A DNA stretch of 64,000 bases from Lachnospiraceae bacterium (GTDB lineage Bacteria; Bacillota; Clostridia; Lachnospirales; Lachnospiraceae), in contig SVEC01000002.1 in NCBI GenBank assembly GCA_015057555.1, positions 176,362-240,361 on the forward strand, written 5' to 3'. Position 1 is the first letter of the stretch. Every line of letters starts with the position of its first letter. Both the position numbers and the translations under genes were made by a program. Positions 1 through 9,394 of the stretch are shown here, in pieces. The notes beneath the pieces are model-generated. The model was not told the origin of the DNA. It did no database searches and worked only from the letters and a program-made list of their open reading frames with translations.

Positions 1-90
1 ATAATACAGACTATTACAGCTGATAATAAGGATAAAAAATATGTACTATTTAATTTTATTTCATACATAACATCACCACCAAAAAAATAG
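1..90 (+). CDS. C-terminal end of an unidentified protein (partial)
   Basis: Frame 1 is open from the window edge to a TAG at 88-90, giving 29 residues that end in ISYITSPPKK. The TAG sits at the foot of a hairpin that would serve as a shared terminator with the convergent Nudix gene, which is the usual layout for the end of a real gene. The fragment is too short to name a family. It could also be non-coding sequence that is open by chance. Confidence 0.45.
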   Translation: MIQTITADNKDKKYVLFNFISYITSPPKK

Positions 91-112
91 AGAGTTTATT
101 ACTCTCTATTTT
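81..112 (-). terminator. Terminator of the Nudix gene, probably bidirectional
   Basis: A perfect 9-bp stem (ATAGAGAGT 87-95 and ACTCTCTAT 101-109) with a 5-base loop. On the minus strand it is followed by a run of seven T (A81-A87 on the plus strand). The plus-strand side has ATTTTCT, so it may also end the frame at 1-90. Confidence 0.75.
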
Positions 113-127
113 CTATGTTAAAATATA

Positions 128-679
128 TTAAATTATTCCTCTCGTCTTCATATTTTTATAAGCAAGGAGTGCTACTATAGTCTTACTATCAATTATATCC
201 CCACTATATATCATATCTATAGCCTCTTCAACAGAAATATGAATAATTTCAATATATTCGTCTGGATCAAGCTTTCTAACACCTTTAACTAAATTCATAC
301 CAATATAAATATCAGTTTTTTCGTCAAAGGTTCCAACAGAAGAAATGATATTACTTACGTGAATCATCTTTTCTGGTTTGAAGCCAATCTCTTCCTCTAC
401 CTCTCTCATAGCACAATCTATTCCCTTTTCACCTACATACGAATAGCCACCTGCTGGAATTTCTATATTTACTTTATCTAAGGTATTTCTATATTGCTTT
501 ACCAGATAAGTATATTCATTTTCATCCACAACTAAAGCACCTGCTCCTCCACCACTTTTATGCTTAATGTAATCATATACAACTGTATTACCCTTTGGAG
601 TCTTAAGGTTATCTTTATATAAGGATACTATCTTTGAATCATATACTAATTCTGAAGATTCTTTAATAAATTCAATCAT
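128..679 (-). CDS. Nudix hydrolase, ADP-ribose pyrophosphatase type
   Basis: Probably hydrolyses ADP-ribose or a similar nucleoside diphosphate sugar to AMP and a sugar phosphate in the cytoplasm. The Nudix box is complete near residues 78-100 (G-x5-E-x7-REVEEEIG), preceded by EIPAGG, the pattern of the ADP-ribose pyrophosphatase group. The ATG at 679 is preferred over the one at 694: GGTG stands 5 bases before it, and the predicted promoter (714-742) leaves only about 12 bases before the upstream ATG. The product is about 183 residues, normal for the group. Exact substrate is inferred from the family only. Confidence 0.85.
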   Translation of the reverse strand: MIEFIKESSELVYDSKIVSLYKDNLKTPKGNTVVYDYIKHKSGGGAGALVVDENEYTYLVKQYRNTLDKVNIEIPAGGYSYVGEKGIDCAMREVEEEIGFKPEKMIHVSNIISSVGTFDEKTDIYIGMNLVKGVRKLDPDEYIEIIHISVEEAIDMIYSGDIIDSKTIVALLAYKNMKTRGII

Positions 680-713
680 AACATCACCAACCATTCTAAT
701 AATTAAATTAAGT

Positions 714-742
714 ATATTACATACAATAATTATTTACAACAA
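714..742 (-). promoter_or_regulatory. Promoter of the Nudix gene
   Basis: TTGTTG (742-737) and TAATAT (719-714) on the minus strand with a 17-base spacer. It places transcription start near 706, which supports translation starting at 679. Confidence 0.55.
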
Positions 743-773
743 GTAAAAAGGATGTGGCAATTTGCCACATCCC
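743..773 (-). terminator. Terminator of rny
   Basis: Nine-bp stem GATGTGGCA (751-759) with TGCCACATC (763-771), 3-base loop, followed on the minus strand by CTTTTTACTTG. It lies 8 bases past the rny stop codon. Confidence 0.75.
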
Positions 774-780
774 ATAATAA

Positions 781-2322
781 TTATTTTGCAAAATCAGTTA
801 CTCTTGATTCTCTAATCAGATTAACCTTAATCTGACCTGGATACTCAAGGTCTGCTTCAATTTGCTTAGAAATATCTCTTGCAAGTAATACCATTTCAGC
901 ATCATTAACCTGCTCTGGAACTACAATTACTCGAATTTCTCTACCTGCCTGAATAGCAAAAGTCTTATCTACTCCCTTAAATCCGTTAGCAATATCCTCT
1001 AACTTCTTTAATCTAGTAGTGTATGTTTCTAACGTTTCTCTTCTTGCACCTGGTCTAGCAGCTGAAATAGCATCAGCAGCCTGAACGATACAAGCAATTA
1101 AACTCTGAGGTTCTACATCGCCATGATGAGCTTCAACAGCATTTATAACAAGGGCAGACTCTTTGTACTTACGACATAGATCTACACCAATTGATATATG
1201 TGAACCTTCCATCTCATGATCAACAGACTTACCAATATCGTGCAATAAACCAGCACGCTTGGCCATACGAATATCAACACCTAATTCACCGGCTAAAAGA
1301 CCGGATAACTGCGCTACTTCAATAGAATGCTTAAGTGCATTCTGTCCATAGCTTGTTCTAAATCTCATCTTTCCAAGTAAACGTACAAGTTCTGGATGAA
1401 TTCCGTGAACTCCAACCTCAAGAGTTGCAGCCTCACCCTCCTCACGCATCATGGTCTCAACTTCCTTCTGGGCTTTCTCAACCATCTCCTCGATTCTAGC
1501 AGGATGAATTCTTCCATCTAATATAAGTTTTTCAAGTGCAATTCTTGCAACTTCTCTTCTTACAGGATCGAAGCTTGAAAGGATAACTGCTTCTGGAGTA
1601 TCATCTATAATCAAATCTACTCCTGTCATAGTCTCAAGAGTTCTAATATTTCTACCCTCTCTACCTATGATTCTTCCCTTCATCTCGTCGTTTGGCAATT
1701 GTACTAAGGAAATAGTTGTCTCTGACACATGGTCAGCAGCACACTTCTGTATCGCTGTAACAACATACTCCTTTGCTTTCTTGTCTGCTTCTTCTTTTGC
1801 TCGTGTCTCTAATTCTTTGATCATGACTGCAGTTTCATGTTTAACTTCGTCTTCAACAGTCTTTAATAAGTATTCTTTTGCTTGTTCAGAGGTTAATCCT
1901 GAAATTCTTTCAAGTTCCTGAGTTCTTTTTGCTTCTAGCTGTGCGATCTCACTTCTCATAGTTTCCAATTCAGCTTCCTTCTTAGAAAGATTAGCTTCCT
2001 TTTTCTCTATAGCCTCGGTCTTACGCTCAAGATTCTCTTCTTTAGAGAGAACTCTCTTCTCTGCTCTCTGAATTTCAGCACGACGATCCTTTACTTCTTT
2101 ATCGATCTCGTTCTTCATTCTAAGAGCCTCTTCCTTGGCTTCAAGAAGTGTCTCACGTTTCTTGGCTTCAGCACTTTTAAGTGCTTCATCTATAATCTCT
2201 CTAGCCTTATCCTCAGCCTTGCCAGTCTTTGCTTCAGCAATATTTTTTCTATAAGCAATGGCTATGAACCAAGTAAGAATAACTGCTAATACAACTATTA
2301 CAGCAAAGATTACATATTCCAT
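781..2322 (-). CDS. rny: Ribonuclease Y
   Basis: Membrane-anchored endoribonuclease that starts bulk mRNA decay in Firmicutes. Order of parts: one N-terminal membrane helix (about residues 3-23), a long charged coiled coil (about 26-200), a KH RNA-binding domain with [10 protein letters not shown] (about 216-226), and an HD domain with catalytic HD at about 361-362 ([12 protein letters not shown]). The first in-frame GTG at 2334 lies inside the AAGGAGG ribosome binding site, so translation must start at ATG 2322; the product is 513 residues, close to the usual 520. It is monocistronic, with its own promoter and terminator. Confidence 0.97.
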   Translation of the reverse strand: MEYVIFAVIVVLAVILTWFIAIAYRKNIAEAKTGKAEDKAREIIDEALKSAEAKKRETLLEAKEEALRMKNEIDKEVKDRRAEIQRAEKRVLSKEENLERKTEAIEKKEANLSKKEAELETMRSEIAQLEAKRTQELERISGLTSEQAKEYLLKTVEDEVKHETAVMIKELETRAKEEADKKAKEYVVTAIQKCAADHVSETTISLVQLPNDEMKGRIIGREGRNIRTLETMTGVDLIIDDTPEAVILSSFDPVRREVARIALEKLILDGRIHPARIEEMVEKAQKEVETMMREEGEAATLEVGVHGIHPELVRLLGKMRFRTSYGQNALKHSIEVAQLSGLLAGELGVDIRMAKRAGLLHDIGKSVDHEMEGSHISIGVDLCRKYKESALVINAVEAHHGDVEPQSLIACIVQAADAISAARPGARRETLETYTTRLKKLEDIANGFKGVDKTFAIQAGREIRVIVVPEQVNDAEMVLLARDISKQIEADLEYPGQIKVNLIRESRVTDFAK

Positions 2323-2374
2323 ACTCAGGAGCACCTCCTTATTAAATTTTCATTGCACAAAATACAACAGTTAA

Positions 2375-2403
2375 ATATTATACTTTTTTTATATAAGTGT
2401 CAA
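2375..2403 (-). promoter_or_regulatory. Promoter of rny
   Basis: On the minus strand TTGACA (2403-2398) is followed by TAATAT (2380-2375) at 17 bases, overlapping TATAAT (2382-2377) at 15 bases. Either hexamer could be the -10. Confidence 0.55.
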
Positions 2404-2449
2404 GAAAATTATCTGCATTTTTATGCAAAATGTAAAAAATATATTAAAA

Positions 2450-2932
2450 TTAGTAAAAAATAGTTCCATCTTCATCATAAGACTTATATTTTTTAATCAC
2501 CCTTTTTACACTATCATAAGTAAAGCCACGCCTTAAAAAATAATTAATGATTCTTCTATAAACCTTATCATCACATAAGTCAGCTTGGGAAAATCTTTGT
2601 TTTATAATGTTATCTATGCTGACATCTTCATCAATATTTACTTCACTATACACACCATCTAATATATTTTTATCAATACCTTTTTGTTCTAATTCAATTG
2701 ATATAAGTTTTTTACCTTTTTTAGCTGCATTGTCCATGATATAAGAAATGGTATAGTTCTGATCATTAAGATATCCGTAGTAGGAAAGCTTTTCTACCGC
2801 TTCATCTATCTCTTCAGAACTATACCCTTTCTCATTAAGCCGTTTAATAATCTCCTGAGTGGTTCTACTTTTAAAAGCCAAAAGATTAACAGCTTTATCA
2901 AAAGCACTGCATCTAGCTTTTGATCTATCCAA
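2450..2932 (-). CDS. recX: Regulatory protein RecX
   Basis: RecX binds RecA filaments and limits recombinase activity. The 160-residue product has the three-helix repeat composition of the family (LAFKSRTTQEIIKRLNEKGY near the start, YYGYLNDQNY near 50-60, INYFLRRGFTYDSVKRVIKKY at the end). It starts with TTG at 2932, 8 bases after AGGAG. That ribosome binding site lies inside the last codons of recA and only 5 bases separate the genes, so translation is probably coupled to recA and the gene is SOS-controlled with it. Confidence 0.92.
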   Translation of the reverse strand: MDRSKARCSAFDKAVNLLAFKSRTTQEIIKRLNEKGYSSEEIDEAVEKLSYYGYLNDQNYTISYIMDNAAKKGKKLISIELEQKGIDKNILDGVYSEVNIDEDVSIDNIIKQRFSQADLCDDKVYRRIINYFLRRGFTYDSVKRVIKKYKSYDEDGTIFY

Positions 2933-2937
2933 TTATA

Positions 2938-3960
2938 TTACTCCTTATCCTCTGAATCTTCTGTACTAGTGCTTAAGCATTTTGCTCTAACCATGTCCTC
3001 AACCTGCTGGCAAAACTCAGGATTCTGCATAAGATACAGTTTTGTATTCTCTCTACCCTGTCCAATCTTCTCACCATTGTATGAGTACCACGCACCGGCC
3101 TTATTAATAATGTCGTAAAGCACAGCCAAATCAAGAATGTCTCCCTCTTTAGATATACCCTTACCAAACATGATATCAAATTCTGCTTCCTTAAACGGAG
3201 GAGCAACCTTATTCTTAACTACCTTTACTCTTGTTCTATTACCGACTACCTCTCCACCAACCTTTAGTGTTTCAATACGTCTAACATCAAGTCTAACAGA
3301 TGCATAGAATTTCAAGGCTCTACCACCTGTGGTTGTCTCTGGATTACCGAACATAACACCAACCTTTTCTCTAAGCTGATTAATAAATATAACGACACAA
3401 TTTGACTTACTAATAATACCTGTAAGCTTTCTAAGAGCCTGAGACATAAGTCTTGCATGAAGACCCACATGTGAATCACCCATCTCACCATCTATCTCTG
3501 CCTTTGGAACAAGAGCTGCAACAGAATCAACAATTATAACATCAACCGCGCCTGATCTAACCATAGTTTCAGTAATCTCAAGAGCCTGCTCACCATTATC
3601 AGGCTGAGATATGTATAAATTATCTATATCTACACCAATATTAGCTGCATATACAGGATCAAGAGCATGTTCTGCATCTATAAAGCCTGCGATACCACCC
3701 ATCTTCTGAACCTCTGCAACAACATGAAGTGCAACTGTTGTCTTACCACTAGATTCTGGTCCGTAAACTTCTATAATTCTACCCTTAGGCATACCACCTA
3801 AGCCTAATGCCAAATCAAGGCTTAAAGAGCCTGTAGGCACTGCTTCTATATTCATGTTAGCTGACTTATCACCTAACTTCATAACTGAACCTTTTCCGTA
3901 CTGCTTCTCAATCTGAGCTAAAGCAGCGTCTAATGCTTTTAATCTTTCTTCGCTTGCCAT
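2938..3960 (-). CDS. recA: Recombinase RecA
   Basis: DNA strand-exchange ATPase and co-protease for LexA. Visible motifs: Walker A GPESSGKT (about residues 67-74), [15 protein letters not shown], and the L2/homology region [21 protein letters not shown]. The product from ATG 3960 (MASEER, 6 bases after AGGAGG) has 340 residues; the upstream in-frame codons at 3981 lie before the ribosome binding site and are not translated. Transcription comes from a near-consensus promoter with a LexA-type box upstream. recX follows in the same transcript. Confidence 0.99.
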   Translation of the reverse strand: MASEERLKALDAALAQIEKQYGKGSVMKLGDKSANMNIEAVPTGSLSLDLALGLGGMPKGRIIEVYGPESSGKTTVALHVVAEVQKMGGIAGFIDAEHALDPVYAANIGVDIDNLYISQPDNGEQALEITETMVRSGAVDVIIVDSVAALVPKAEIDGEMGDSHVGLHARLMSQALRKLTGIISKSNCVVIFINQLREKVGVMFGNPETTTGGRALKFYASVRLDVRRIETLKVGGEVVGNRTRVKVVKNKVAPPFKEAEFDIMFGKGISKEGDILDLAVLYDIINKAGAWYSYNGEKIGQGRENTKLYLMQNPEFCQQVEDMVRAKCLSTSTEDSEDKE

Positions 3961-3980
3961 AATTTTCCTCCTAACCAACA

Positions 3981-3993
3981 AAACGTATGTTTG
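3981..3993 (-). promoter_or_regulatory. Possible second LexA box in the recA leader
   Basis: On the minus strand CAAAC-ATAC-GTTT, a degenerate version of the Firmicutes SOS box (GAAC-N4-GTTC or GTTT). It lies between the predicted transcription start and the ribosome binding site of recA. The left half deviates by one base, so this is only a candidate. Confidence 0.35.
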
Positions 3994-4005
3994 TTTCTAC
4001 TACTA

Positions 4006-4034
4006 TTTATACTACATGTATTATTATTTGTCAA
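4006..4034 (-). promoter_or_regulatory. recA promoter
   Basis: TTGACA (4034-4029) and TATAAA (4011-4006) on the minus strand, spacer exactly 17 bases. A strong vegetative promoter placed between two SOS-box-like sequences. Confidence 0.8.
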
Positions 4035-4044
4035 TAACTTTTTA

Positions 4045-4057
4045 GAACAATTGTTCG
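4045..4057 (-). promoter_or_regulatory. LexA (SOS) box upstream of recA
   Basis: CGAACAATTGTTC on the minus strand, a perfect GAAC-N4-GTTC dyad matching the Bacillus-type SOS box. It lies 10 bases upstream of the -35 element of recA. Confidence 0.8.
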
Positions 4058-4183
4058 TTTTTGTATTTACATACATCACAACCTGTAAAATATTATACTT
4101 TCTTGATATATGTATTGTAAAGTTTCAAATATAGACATTCGTTCAAATTTCACTGCCATTTTCAAACAAAAATTAATCAATAA

Positions 4184-4212
4184 TTGATTATTGATATTAT
4201 GCATACTATAAT
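4184..4212 (+). promoter_or_regulatory. Promoter of tmcAL
   Basis: TTGATT (4184-4189) and TATAAT (4207-4212), spacer 17 bases, 29 bases before the start codon. The -35 lies in the right arm of an inverted repeat AATCAATAATTGATT. Confidence 0.7.
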
Positions 4213-4240
4213 AGCTATATTATAACTAAAAGAGGTTACT

Positions 4241-5494
4241 ATGAAAAATATAGCTATTATCGCAGAATACAATCCATTTCACAATGGACATATGTACCAT
4301 CTTAATAAAGCAAAGGAATTAACTGGTGCTGATTACAGTATCGCTCTTATGAGTGGCTCCTTTCTACAGCGTGGAATACCTGCTATGTGGGACAAGTACA
4401 CCAGAGCTAACATGGCTACAAGTTCTGGTGTAGATCTTGTACTTGAGCTTCCTTATGTTTATGCCACAGGTAGTGCTAAGGACTTTGCCACAGGTGCTGT
4501 ATGCATATTAAATAATTTAAATACAATTCAATATTTATGCTTTGGTGCAGAAACTGATGATATTACTATTTTAAGTGATATAGCAGATATAATTAACGAA
4601 GAACCACCTTCCTATCAGAAGGTGCTTACAGACGCTCTTTCTCAGGGTATATCCTATCCTCAGGCTAGAGCTATGGGAATAATAACTACCTTGGGAAGTA
4701 ATGACCGAGAAATAGCTAATATAATCAATCAGCCAAACAATATATTGGCCGTAGAATATATTGCTGCTCTAAAGCGTATAGGCTCAAACATAGAACCAAT
4801 AATTATCAAAAGACAAAGTGCTATGTATCATGACGAAACCCTATATGGTTCCATAAGCTCTGCAACCGCCATAAGAGCTGGTATCAGAAGTGAAAACTTT
4901 AATATAGACACTATCAAAAATGATATTCCAGTTCCTGTGTACCATATATTAAAAGATAAATATCTAAACACCTGGCCTATTACAAGCATGCTATTAACTC
5001 CATATCTTCAGAGCAGCTTGTTAAATCCCATAAATTATAGTGAAATCTGTGATATATCCGAGGACTTTGCCAATAAGCTTCTTAAGCTTAATCCGGTCAC
5101 CAACTACCAGGATGCTATTGATATGCTTGCCTCTAAGGACCTAACAAATACCAGAATTAATAGAAGCCTAATTCATCTCATATTGAACTATAAGGAGCTT
5201 CATCGTAAGCTTTTTATAGATAATGGATATGGCTTATACGCAAATATTTTATCATTTAGAAAAGCCAGTTCACAATTAATTAAGGCAATCAATATGGAAG
5301 CTAGCATTCCTATAATTACAAAAAAGGCTGACTTCGAAAAATGTATCTTGGATTATCCAAATATCAATCCAAAAATTGCTGAAATCATGTGGAACTATGA
5401 TATAAAGGCTACTAATTTATACAATTGTTTGGTATACAATTCATACGGTACAAAGCTTCCAAACGACTACAATACACAAATACCAATTATATAG
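4241..5494 (+). CDS. tmcAL: tRNA(Met) cytidine acetate ligase
   Basis: ATP-dependent enzyme that forms N4-acetylcytidine at wobble position 34 of elongator tRNA-Met, using acetate. It has the nucleotidyltransferase fold: EYNPFHNGH at residues 9-17 with the HxGH nucleotide-binding motif (H14, H17), then SGSFLQRG and ELPYVYATGSA typical of the former DUF795/YlbM group. The 417-residue length is normal. AGAGG lies before the ATG. It is divergent from recA and ends in a strong terminator, so it is a single-gene transcript. Confidence 0.92.
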   Translation: MKNIAIIAEYNPFHNGHMYHLNKAKELTGADYSIALMSGSFLQRGIPAMWDKYTRANMATSSGVDLVLELPYVYATGSAKDFATGAVCILNNLNTIQYLCFGAETDDITILSDIADIINEEPPSYQKVLTDALSQGISYPQARAMGIITTLGSNDREIANIINQPNNILAVEYIAALKRIGSNIEPIIIKRQSAMYHDETLYGSISSATAIRAGIRSENFNIDTIKNDIPVPVYHILKDKYLNTWPITSMLLTPYLQSSLLNPINYSEICDISEDFANKLLKLNPVTNYQDAIDMLASKDLTNTRINRSLIHLILNYKELHRKLFIDNGYGLYANILSFRKASSQLIKAINMEASIPIITKKADFEKCILDYPNINPKIAEIMWNYDIKATNLYNCLVYNSYGTKLPNDYNTQIPII

Positions 5495-5531
5495 CATCAT
5501 ATTATTATATCTAAAGCATATAAATTGTATT

Positions 5532-5562
5532 AAGAACACATTACAATATGTGTTCTTTTTTT
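5532..5562 (+). terminator. Terminator of tmcAL
   Basis: Perfect 10-bp stem AAGAACACAT (5532-5541) and ATGTGTTCTT (5548-5557), 6-base loop, followed by five more T. Confidence 0.9.
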
Positions 5563-5639
5563 AACCTCCTTCCTATATTAAATATTACATTATATTATGT
5601 CCTATAAACAAACCTCAATAATTGCAAGGGTATAAAATT

Positions 5640-6503
5640 ATGATTATATTTTTAACCATCTTAATTACATTTCTAATAGCCAATAATCAGGTTTTAATAT
5701 CTGGAGCAAGCAACGGTTTAATGCTTTGGTATAACAACATCCTTCCCCTATTGCTCCCATTTATGCTTATATCAGGTCTTCTTGAGAAAGCTATAATAAA
5801 CTCAAACAAGGTATCATCAAAAAAATCTGTATTCACCATATTATTTTTAGGATTGTTTTGTGGATATCCTATTGGTGCAAAAACAAATGCAAGCTTTACT
5901 AGAGCTAATGTAATCTCAAATACGTTAGGAAATATACTCCTTCCTATATGCAACAACATAAGTCCTATGTTTTTTCTTGGGTTTGTGATGAATAATATAT
6001 TAAAAAACAGCATAAGTCCCATACTTGCCTATGCTGTGATTTATTTGCCATATCTTATTTTTTTAGCCCTAGAGCTATTGCTCATCAACGTTAACAAAAA
6101 ACCTGTTGCAGATAAACCGATATACAAAAAAAGCACTATCGAAAATAAAAATATTGCTGAGGAAAGCATTATGCAAATAACAATGGTGGGTTTATACATT
6201 ATGCTCTGCTCCATACTTACAGAATTTATCCTATGCTCAACCTGGTTTTCAAATCAAATCAAGCTACTTTTGGTGGGTGCAACAGAAATCACTAGAGGTA
6301 TTACATACATAAGTCAGTCTTATACATTAAATACACAAATAAAAACAGCCTTAATCCTTAGTTTCACATCCTTTGGTGGCATATCATCTATTATGCAAAC
6401 AAAAAATGTTTTACAAGGCTCTGGGCTGTCTTTAATTCATTATATCTGTATAAAGGTATTATGTGCTATAAGCACTTTTTTTCTGTATATACTACTCGTC
6501 TAA
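5640..6503 (+). CDS. YlbJ-like sporulation membrane protein
   Basis: Hydrophobic protein of 287 residues with about eight membrane helices. SGASNGLMLWYNNILPLLLPF near the N-terminus, FLGLFCGYPIGAK and ISPMFFLGF are features of the YlbJ / nucleoside-recognition (GATE) domain group, members of which are needed for spore cortex formation. Start ATG 5640 follows AAGGG by 9 bases; an in-frame TTG at 5622 lacks a site. Its last 12 bases overlap the end of the convergent coiled-coil gene. The family call is moderately sure; a direct sporulation role is inference. Confidence 0.75.
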   Translation: MIIFLTILITFLIANNQVLISGASNGLMLWYNNILPLLLPFMLISGLLEKAIINSNKVSSKKSVFTILFLGLFCGYPIGAKTNASFTRANVISNTLGNILLPICNNISPMFFLGFVMNNILKNSISPILAYAVIYLPYLIFLALELLLINVNKKPVADKPIYKKSTIENKNIAEESIMQITMVGLYIMLCSILTEFILCSTWFSNQIKLLLVGATEITRGITYISQSYTLNTQIKTALILSFTSFGGISSIMQTKNVLQGSGLSLIHYICIKVLCAISTFFLYILLV

Positions 6504-7253
6504 GAAGTCATCGAAATCGTCGTCATCATCATCGTCTGAGTTGTCGCCATATACATCGATATCATCGTCGTCATCATCATCGTCCCAATCGTCCTCTTCG
6601 ATAGGACGTCTAGCTGACATAGCTGGAGCAATTGGCTCATTTGATGAAAATGCACTATCAAGGTCCTCAGACGACTGATACATCATATTGCTACCAGCAG
6701 TGAGAAGATTAATATTTGCCTCCATCTCACTTAAATTGGTCTCTACTATATATGTATCATTTTCAAGTGACTCAATAAGATTTCTGTAGTTTTCCTTCTC
6801 CATAGCATGTATTCTGCTAAATACGTCTCTCATCTCAGCAAGCTTATCCTTAGTGTAATACATAGCACCTAGTCTAATCTCATTAGCCTCTTCTGATGCC
6901 TGATCAACAAGCTGCTGAGCCTGATTTCTAGCCATCTCAAGAATCTCATTTGCTCTGATATTTGCAAGCTCTGTAATCTGATTAGTATCTACCAATCTAT
7001 TAGCCTCTGCAACCGCCTCTGCAAGAATAGCGTCCGAACGAGTTCTAGCCTCTGAAAGGATATTCTCTTTATTACGCATAATCTTTTTACATCTCTCTAT
7101 CTCCATAGGAAGCTTAAGCTTAAGCTCCTTTATCATCTCTAAAAGCTCATCTCTTTGAACTGTAATCTTATTCTGTGATAAAGGTGATGCCTTTGCCTGG
7201 TTAATATAAACCTCTATTCCTTCAATATACTTATCAATATCCTTCTTTGCCAT
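6492..7253 (-). CDS. Coiled-coil protein with a poly-aspartate tail
   Basis: Product of 253 residues. Residues 1-200 are charged and helical with an Ala/Glu-rich central stretch (EARTRSDAILAEAVAEAN, ASEEANEIRLGA), resembling DivIVA-like or ATP-synthase-b-like coiled coils that are often mislabelled ATPase. No nucleotide-binding motif is visible. The last 37 residues are almost entirely Asp/Glu (DDWDDDDDDDDIDVYGD, then a second Asp run). It is 21 bases downstream of coaD and probably co-transcribed. AGGAGG lies 11 bases before the ATG. Function unknown; a structural or cell-division role is possible. Confidence 0.8.
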   Translation of the reverse strand: MAKKDIDKYIEGIEVYINQAKASPLSQNKITVQRDELLEMIKELKLKLPMEIERCKKIMRNKENILSEARTRSDAILAEAVAEANRLVDTNQITELANIRANEILEMARNQAQQLVDQASEEANEIRLGAMYYTKDKLAEMRDVFSRIHAMEKENYRNLIESLENDTYIVETNLSEMEANINLLTAGSNMMYQSSEDLDSAFSSNEPIAPAMSARRPIEEDDWDDDDDDDDIDVYGDNSDDDDDDDFDDFLDE

Positions 7254-7274
7254 TTTAAAACCATCCTCCTATAG

Positions 7275-7751
7275 TTATTTCATCTTATCTATAAGCTTAG
7301 AAATTACACACTCTGGTACAAATTCCTTTAAATCAACACCATATCTTGCATATTCCTTAACTATACTAGAGCTAAGGTACGAGTACTGTAAACTAGTAGA
7401 CAAAAATACTGTATCAACATCAGAAGCAACCATACGATTACTCTGCGCCATCTGCATTTCCAAATCAAAATCCGTTAGTGCTCTTAATCCCCTTATTATA
7501 ACATTGGTATTCTTTTGCTTAACAAAATCTACCAATAAGCCCTCAAAAGATTCCACGGAAACATTATCCAAATCTGATACTGCGTCCTTCAACATATTAA
7601 CACGTTCTTCCAATGAAAACAATGGTTTTTTTGCAGTATTGTTCAATACTCCTATAACAACGTGGTCAAAAATTGCCGCTGAACGCTTAATAATATCTAA
7701 ATGTCCTAGTGTGACCGGGTCAAAGCTTCCCGGATATATTGCTGTACTCAT
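7275..7751 (-). CDS. coaD: Phosphopantetheine adenylyltransferase
   Basis: Fourth step of CoA synthesis: 4'-phosphopantetheine plus ATP gives dephospho-Co[15 protein letters not shown] (residues 6-19) carries the TxGH nucleotide-binding motif, and [16 protein letters not shown] is the C-terminal (I/L)SS(T/S)-type motif. The 158-residue length is typical. The pathway steps before it (PanB, PanC, PanD, CoaBC) are encoded at 55-58.5 kb; pantothenate kinase and CoaE are not in this window. Translation starts after AAGGA. Confidence 0.97.
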   Translation of the reverse strand: MSTAIYPGSFDPVTLGHLDIIKRSAAIFDHVVIGVLNNTAKKPLFSLEERVNMLKDAVSDLDNVSVESFEGLLVDFVKQKNTNVIIRGLRALTDFDLEMQMAQSNRMVASDVDTVFLSTSLQYSYLSSSIVKEYARYGVDLKEFVPECVISKLIDKMK

Positions 7752-7798
7752 AATCTATTTCCTTTTCTCCATATTTATTAATCGACTTAAATTCTCAA

Positions 7799-9385
7799 TT
7801 ATTTAATACCTAATATCTGCTTTCTGAGCCAAATACCTGTCTCCGAAAGCTCTCCTTCTGTCCACCAGCTCGTCTTAGAGCAAGATGATTTAATAAGAGA
7901 TGATGTTTCATCCTTGTTAGAAATATTCCAACCTGCGTAGGATAAATTGTTAGAATCAATCAATTCAAACCATTTATCTGCCTGACCATAATCTATAGCA
8001 CCATTTCCTGATGCATCACAAATACTAAACTCACTTATAAATACCGGTAATCCACTATCAAGAGCAGTCTGTACCTTGTTTCTAATATTATCAGTATGAG
8101 TCGCCGCATAAAAATGTGCTGCATACATAATATTATCATAACCAGTAATAGGATTTTGAGCTGCAACATCTACATCCTGTGACCAGTTTGGTGTACCAAC
8201 TATAATAATTGCGTCCGGGGCATTCTTTCTTATTATAGGAATAATCTCCTCTGCGTAGGATTTTACATCCTCCCATGAGGTTCCACCATTTGGCTCATTG
8301 CATATCTCATAAATAACATTATCATAGTTCTTATACTTGTAAGAAACTTCCTCAAAGAACTTCTTTGCCTCTTCTTTATAAACCTGTGGATTTAGGTCAT
8401 GAAGGATATGCCAGTCAACTATAACATACATACCAAGCTCTGTAGCATAATTTACACCGTCATCTACCAGTCCTTTTAGGTACTCCTTGTCTCCACCATT
8501 ACAGTATCCACCGTTTTCGTGTGTGTACATAGCTATTCTTATAAGATTAGCTCCCCAATCATCCCTAAAGGTCTGAAAGCAGTCCTTATTTACATAGTCT
8601 GGAAACCAGGCAATACCATGTGTACTTACCCCCTTGAGCTGATACATAGTACCATTCTTATCAACAATATCTGTTCCCTTTACAGAAAGCTTACCATGAT
8701 TTTCAAATGGAGTACCACTCTCTGGCTCAGCCGGCGTCTGAGCTGCTACAGCTTCTGTAGTAGCTTCCTCCACCTCATCTTTAGAGCTATCAGCTGTTAT
8801 AGTGCTTGAGGTACCCGAGTATTCCTTACCATCAACTAAAAGTGTTGAACCACTCATAAGAGAATCAAATTCAGACTTACTAGCCACAGTAACAATAAAT
8901 CCAATATCTTTAAGTGTTGCAGATTTTTCTACAGTTCCATTATACTCAACGGGAGTGATAACAATTACTCCATCTTTAGCCACACAATTACAATTCCAAA
9001 AGCTATCAACCTTAATTCCATTTGGAGCCGGAATTTCTATTGTCCAGTTCTTAATCTGACTGGCACTATTATTTGTAATGCTTACATCAAGCTGACCAGA
9101 AATCTTACCGCCTGACTCCCAGTTATTATTACTTGTTACAGTAACATAGCAATCTGCCTGTGGCTTATTTGCTTCTGTGGTGCTACTCACTTCCTCATCT
9201 TTATCTGAATTGACATTTTCGGTTGCTTCTTCTGATATAGTTAATTCGTTTGTGGCATCAATACTAGCTTGTGTTGTAGAATTCTTGTTATCCTTTTTTT
9301 CACCACCTACTATAAACACAATCAAACCAGCTATTACCAATGTCATAGCCGCTATTATTCCAATTAGTACTTTATTATTTTTCAT
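7799..9385 (-). CDS. Membrane-anchored GH5 endoglucanase with CBM2-like domain
   Basis: Extracellular beta-1,4-glucanase. Order: N-terminal membrane anchor or uncleaved signal (residues 7-27), a Thr/Glu-rich linker (about 30-75), a CBM2-like cellulose-binding domain (about 77-190, NNNWESGGKISGQLDVSITN), a second Thr/Glu linker (195-225), then a GH5 catalytic domain of the GH5_2 type (226-528). The acid/base is E364 in ICNEPNG and the nucleophile is E452 in VFISEFS. No sortase or dockerin signal follows. It sits 14 bases downstream of a small membrane protein and shares that gene's promoter. AAGGTG precedes the ATG. Confidence 0.9.
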   Translation of the reverse strand: MKNNKVLIGIIAAMTLVIAGLIVFIVGGEKKDNKNSTTQASIDATNELTISEEATENVNSDKDEEVSSTTEANKPQADCYVTVTSNNNWESGGKISGQLDVSITNNSASQIKNWTIEIPAPNGIKVDSFWNCNCVAKDGVIVITPVEYNGTVEKSATLKDIGFIVTVASKSEFDSLMSGSTLLVDGKEYSGTSSTITADSSKDEVEEATTEAVAAQTPAEPESGTPFENHGKLSVKGTDIVDKNGTMYQLKGVSTHGIAWFPDYVNKDCFQTFRDDWGANLIRIAMYTHENGGYCNGGDKEYLKGLVDDGVNYATELGMYVIVDWHILHDLNPQVYKEEAKKFFEEVSYKYKNYDNVIYEICNEPNGGTSWEDVKSYAEEIIPIIRKNAPDAIIIVGTPNWSQDVDVAAQNPITGYDNIMYAAHFYAATHTDNIRNKVQTALDSGLPVFISEFSICDASGNGAIDYGQADKWFELIDSNNLSYAGWNISNKDETSSLIKSSCSKTSWWTEGELSETGIWLRKQILGIK

Positions 9386-9394
9386 AATTTCACC

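Noticed and set aside
4133..4144. Third SOS box between recA and tmcAL
   Set aside because: GAAC-GAAT-GTCT has a poor right half and is not placed on a promoter element.
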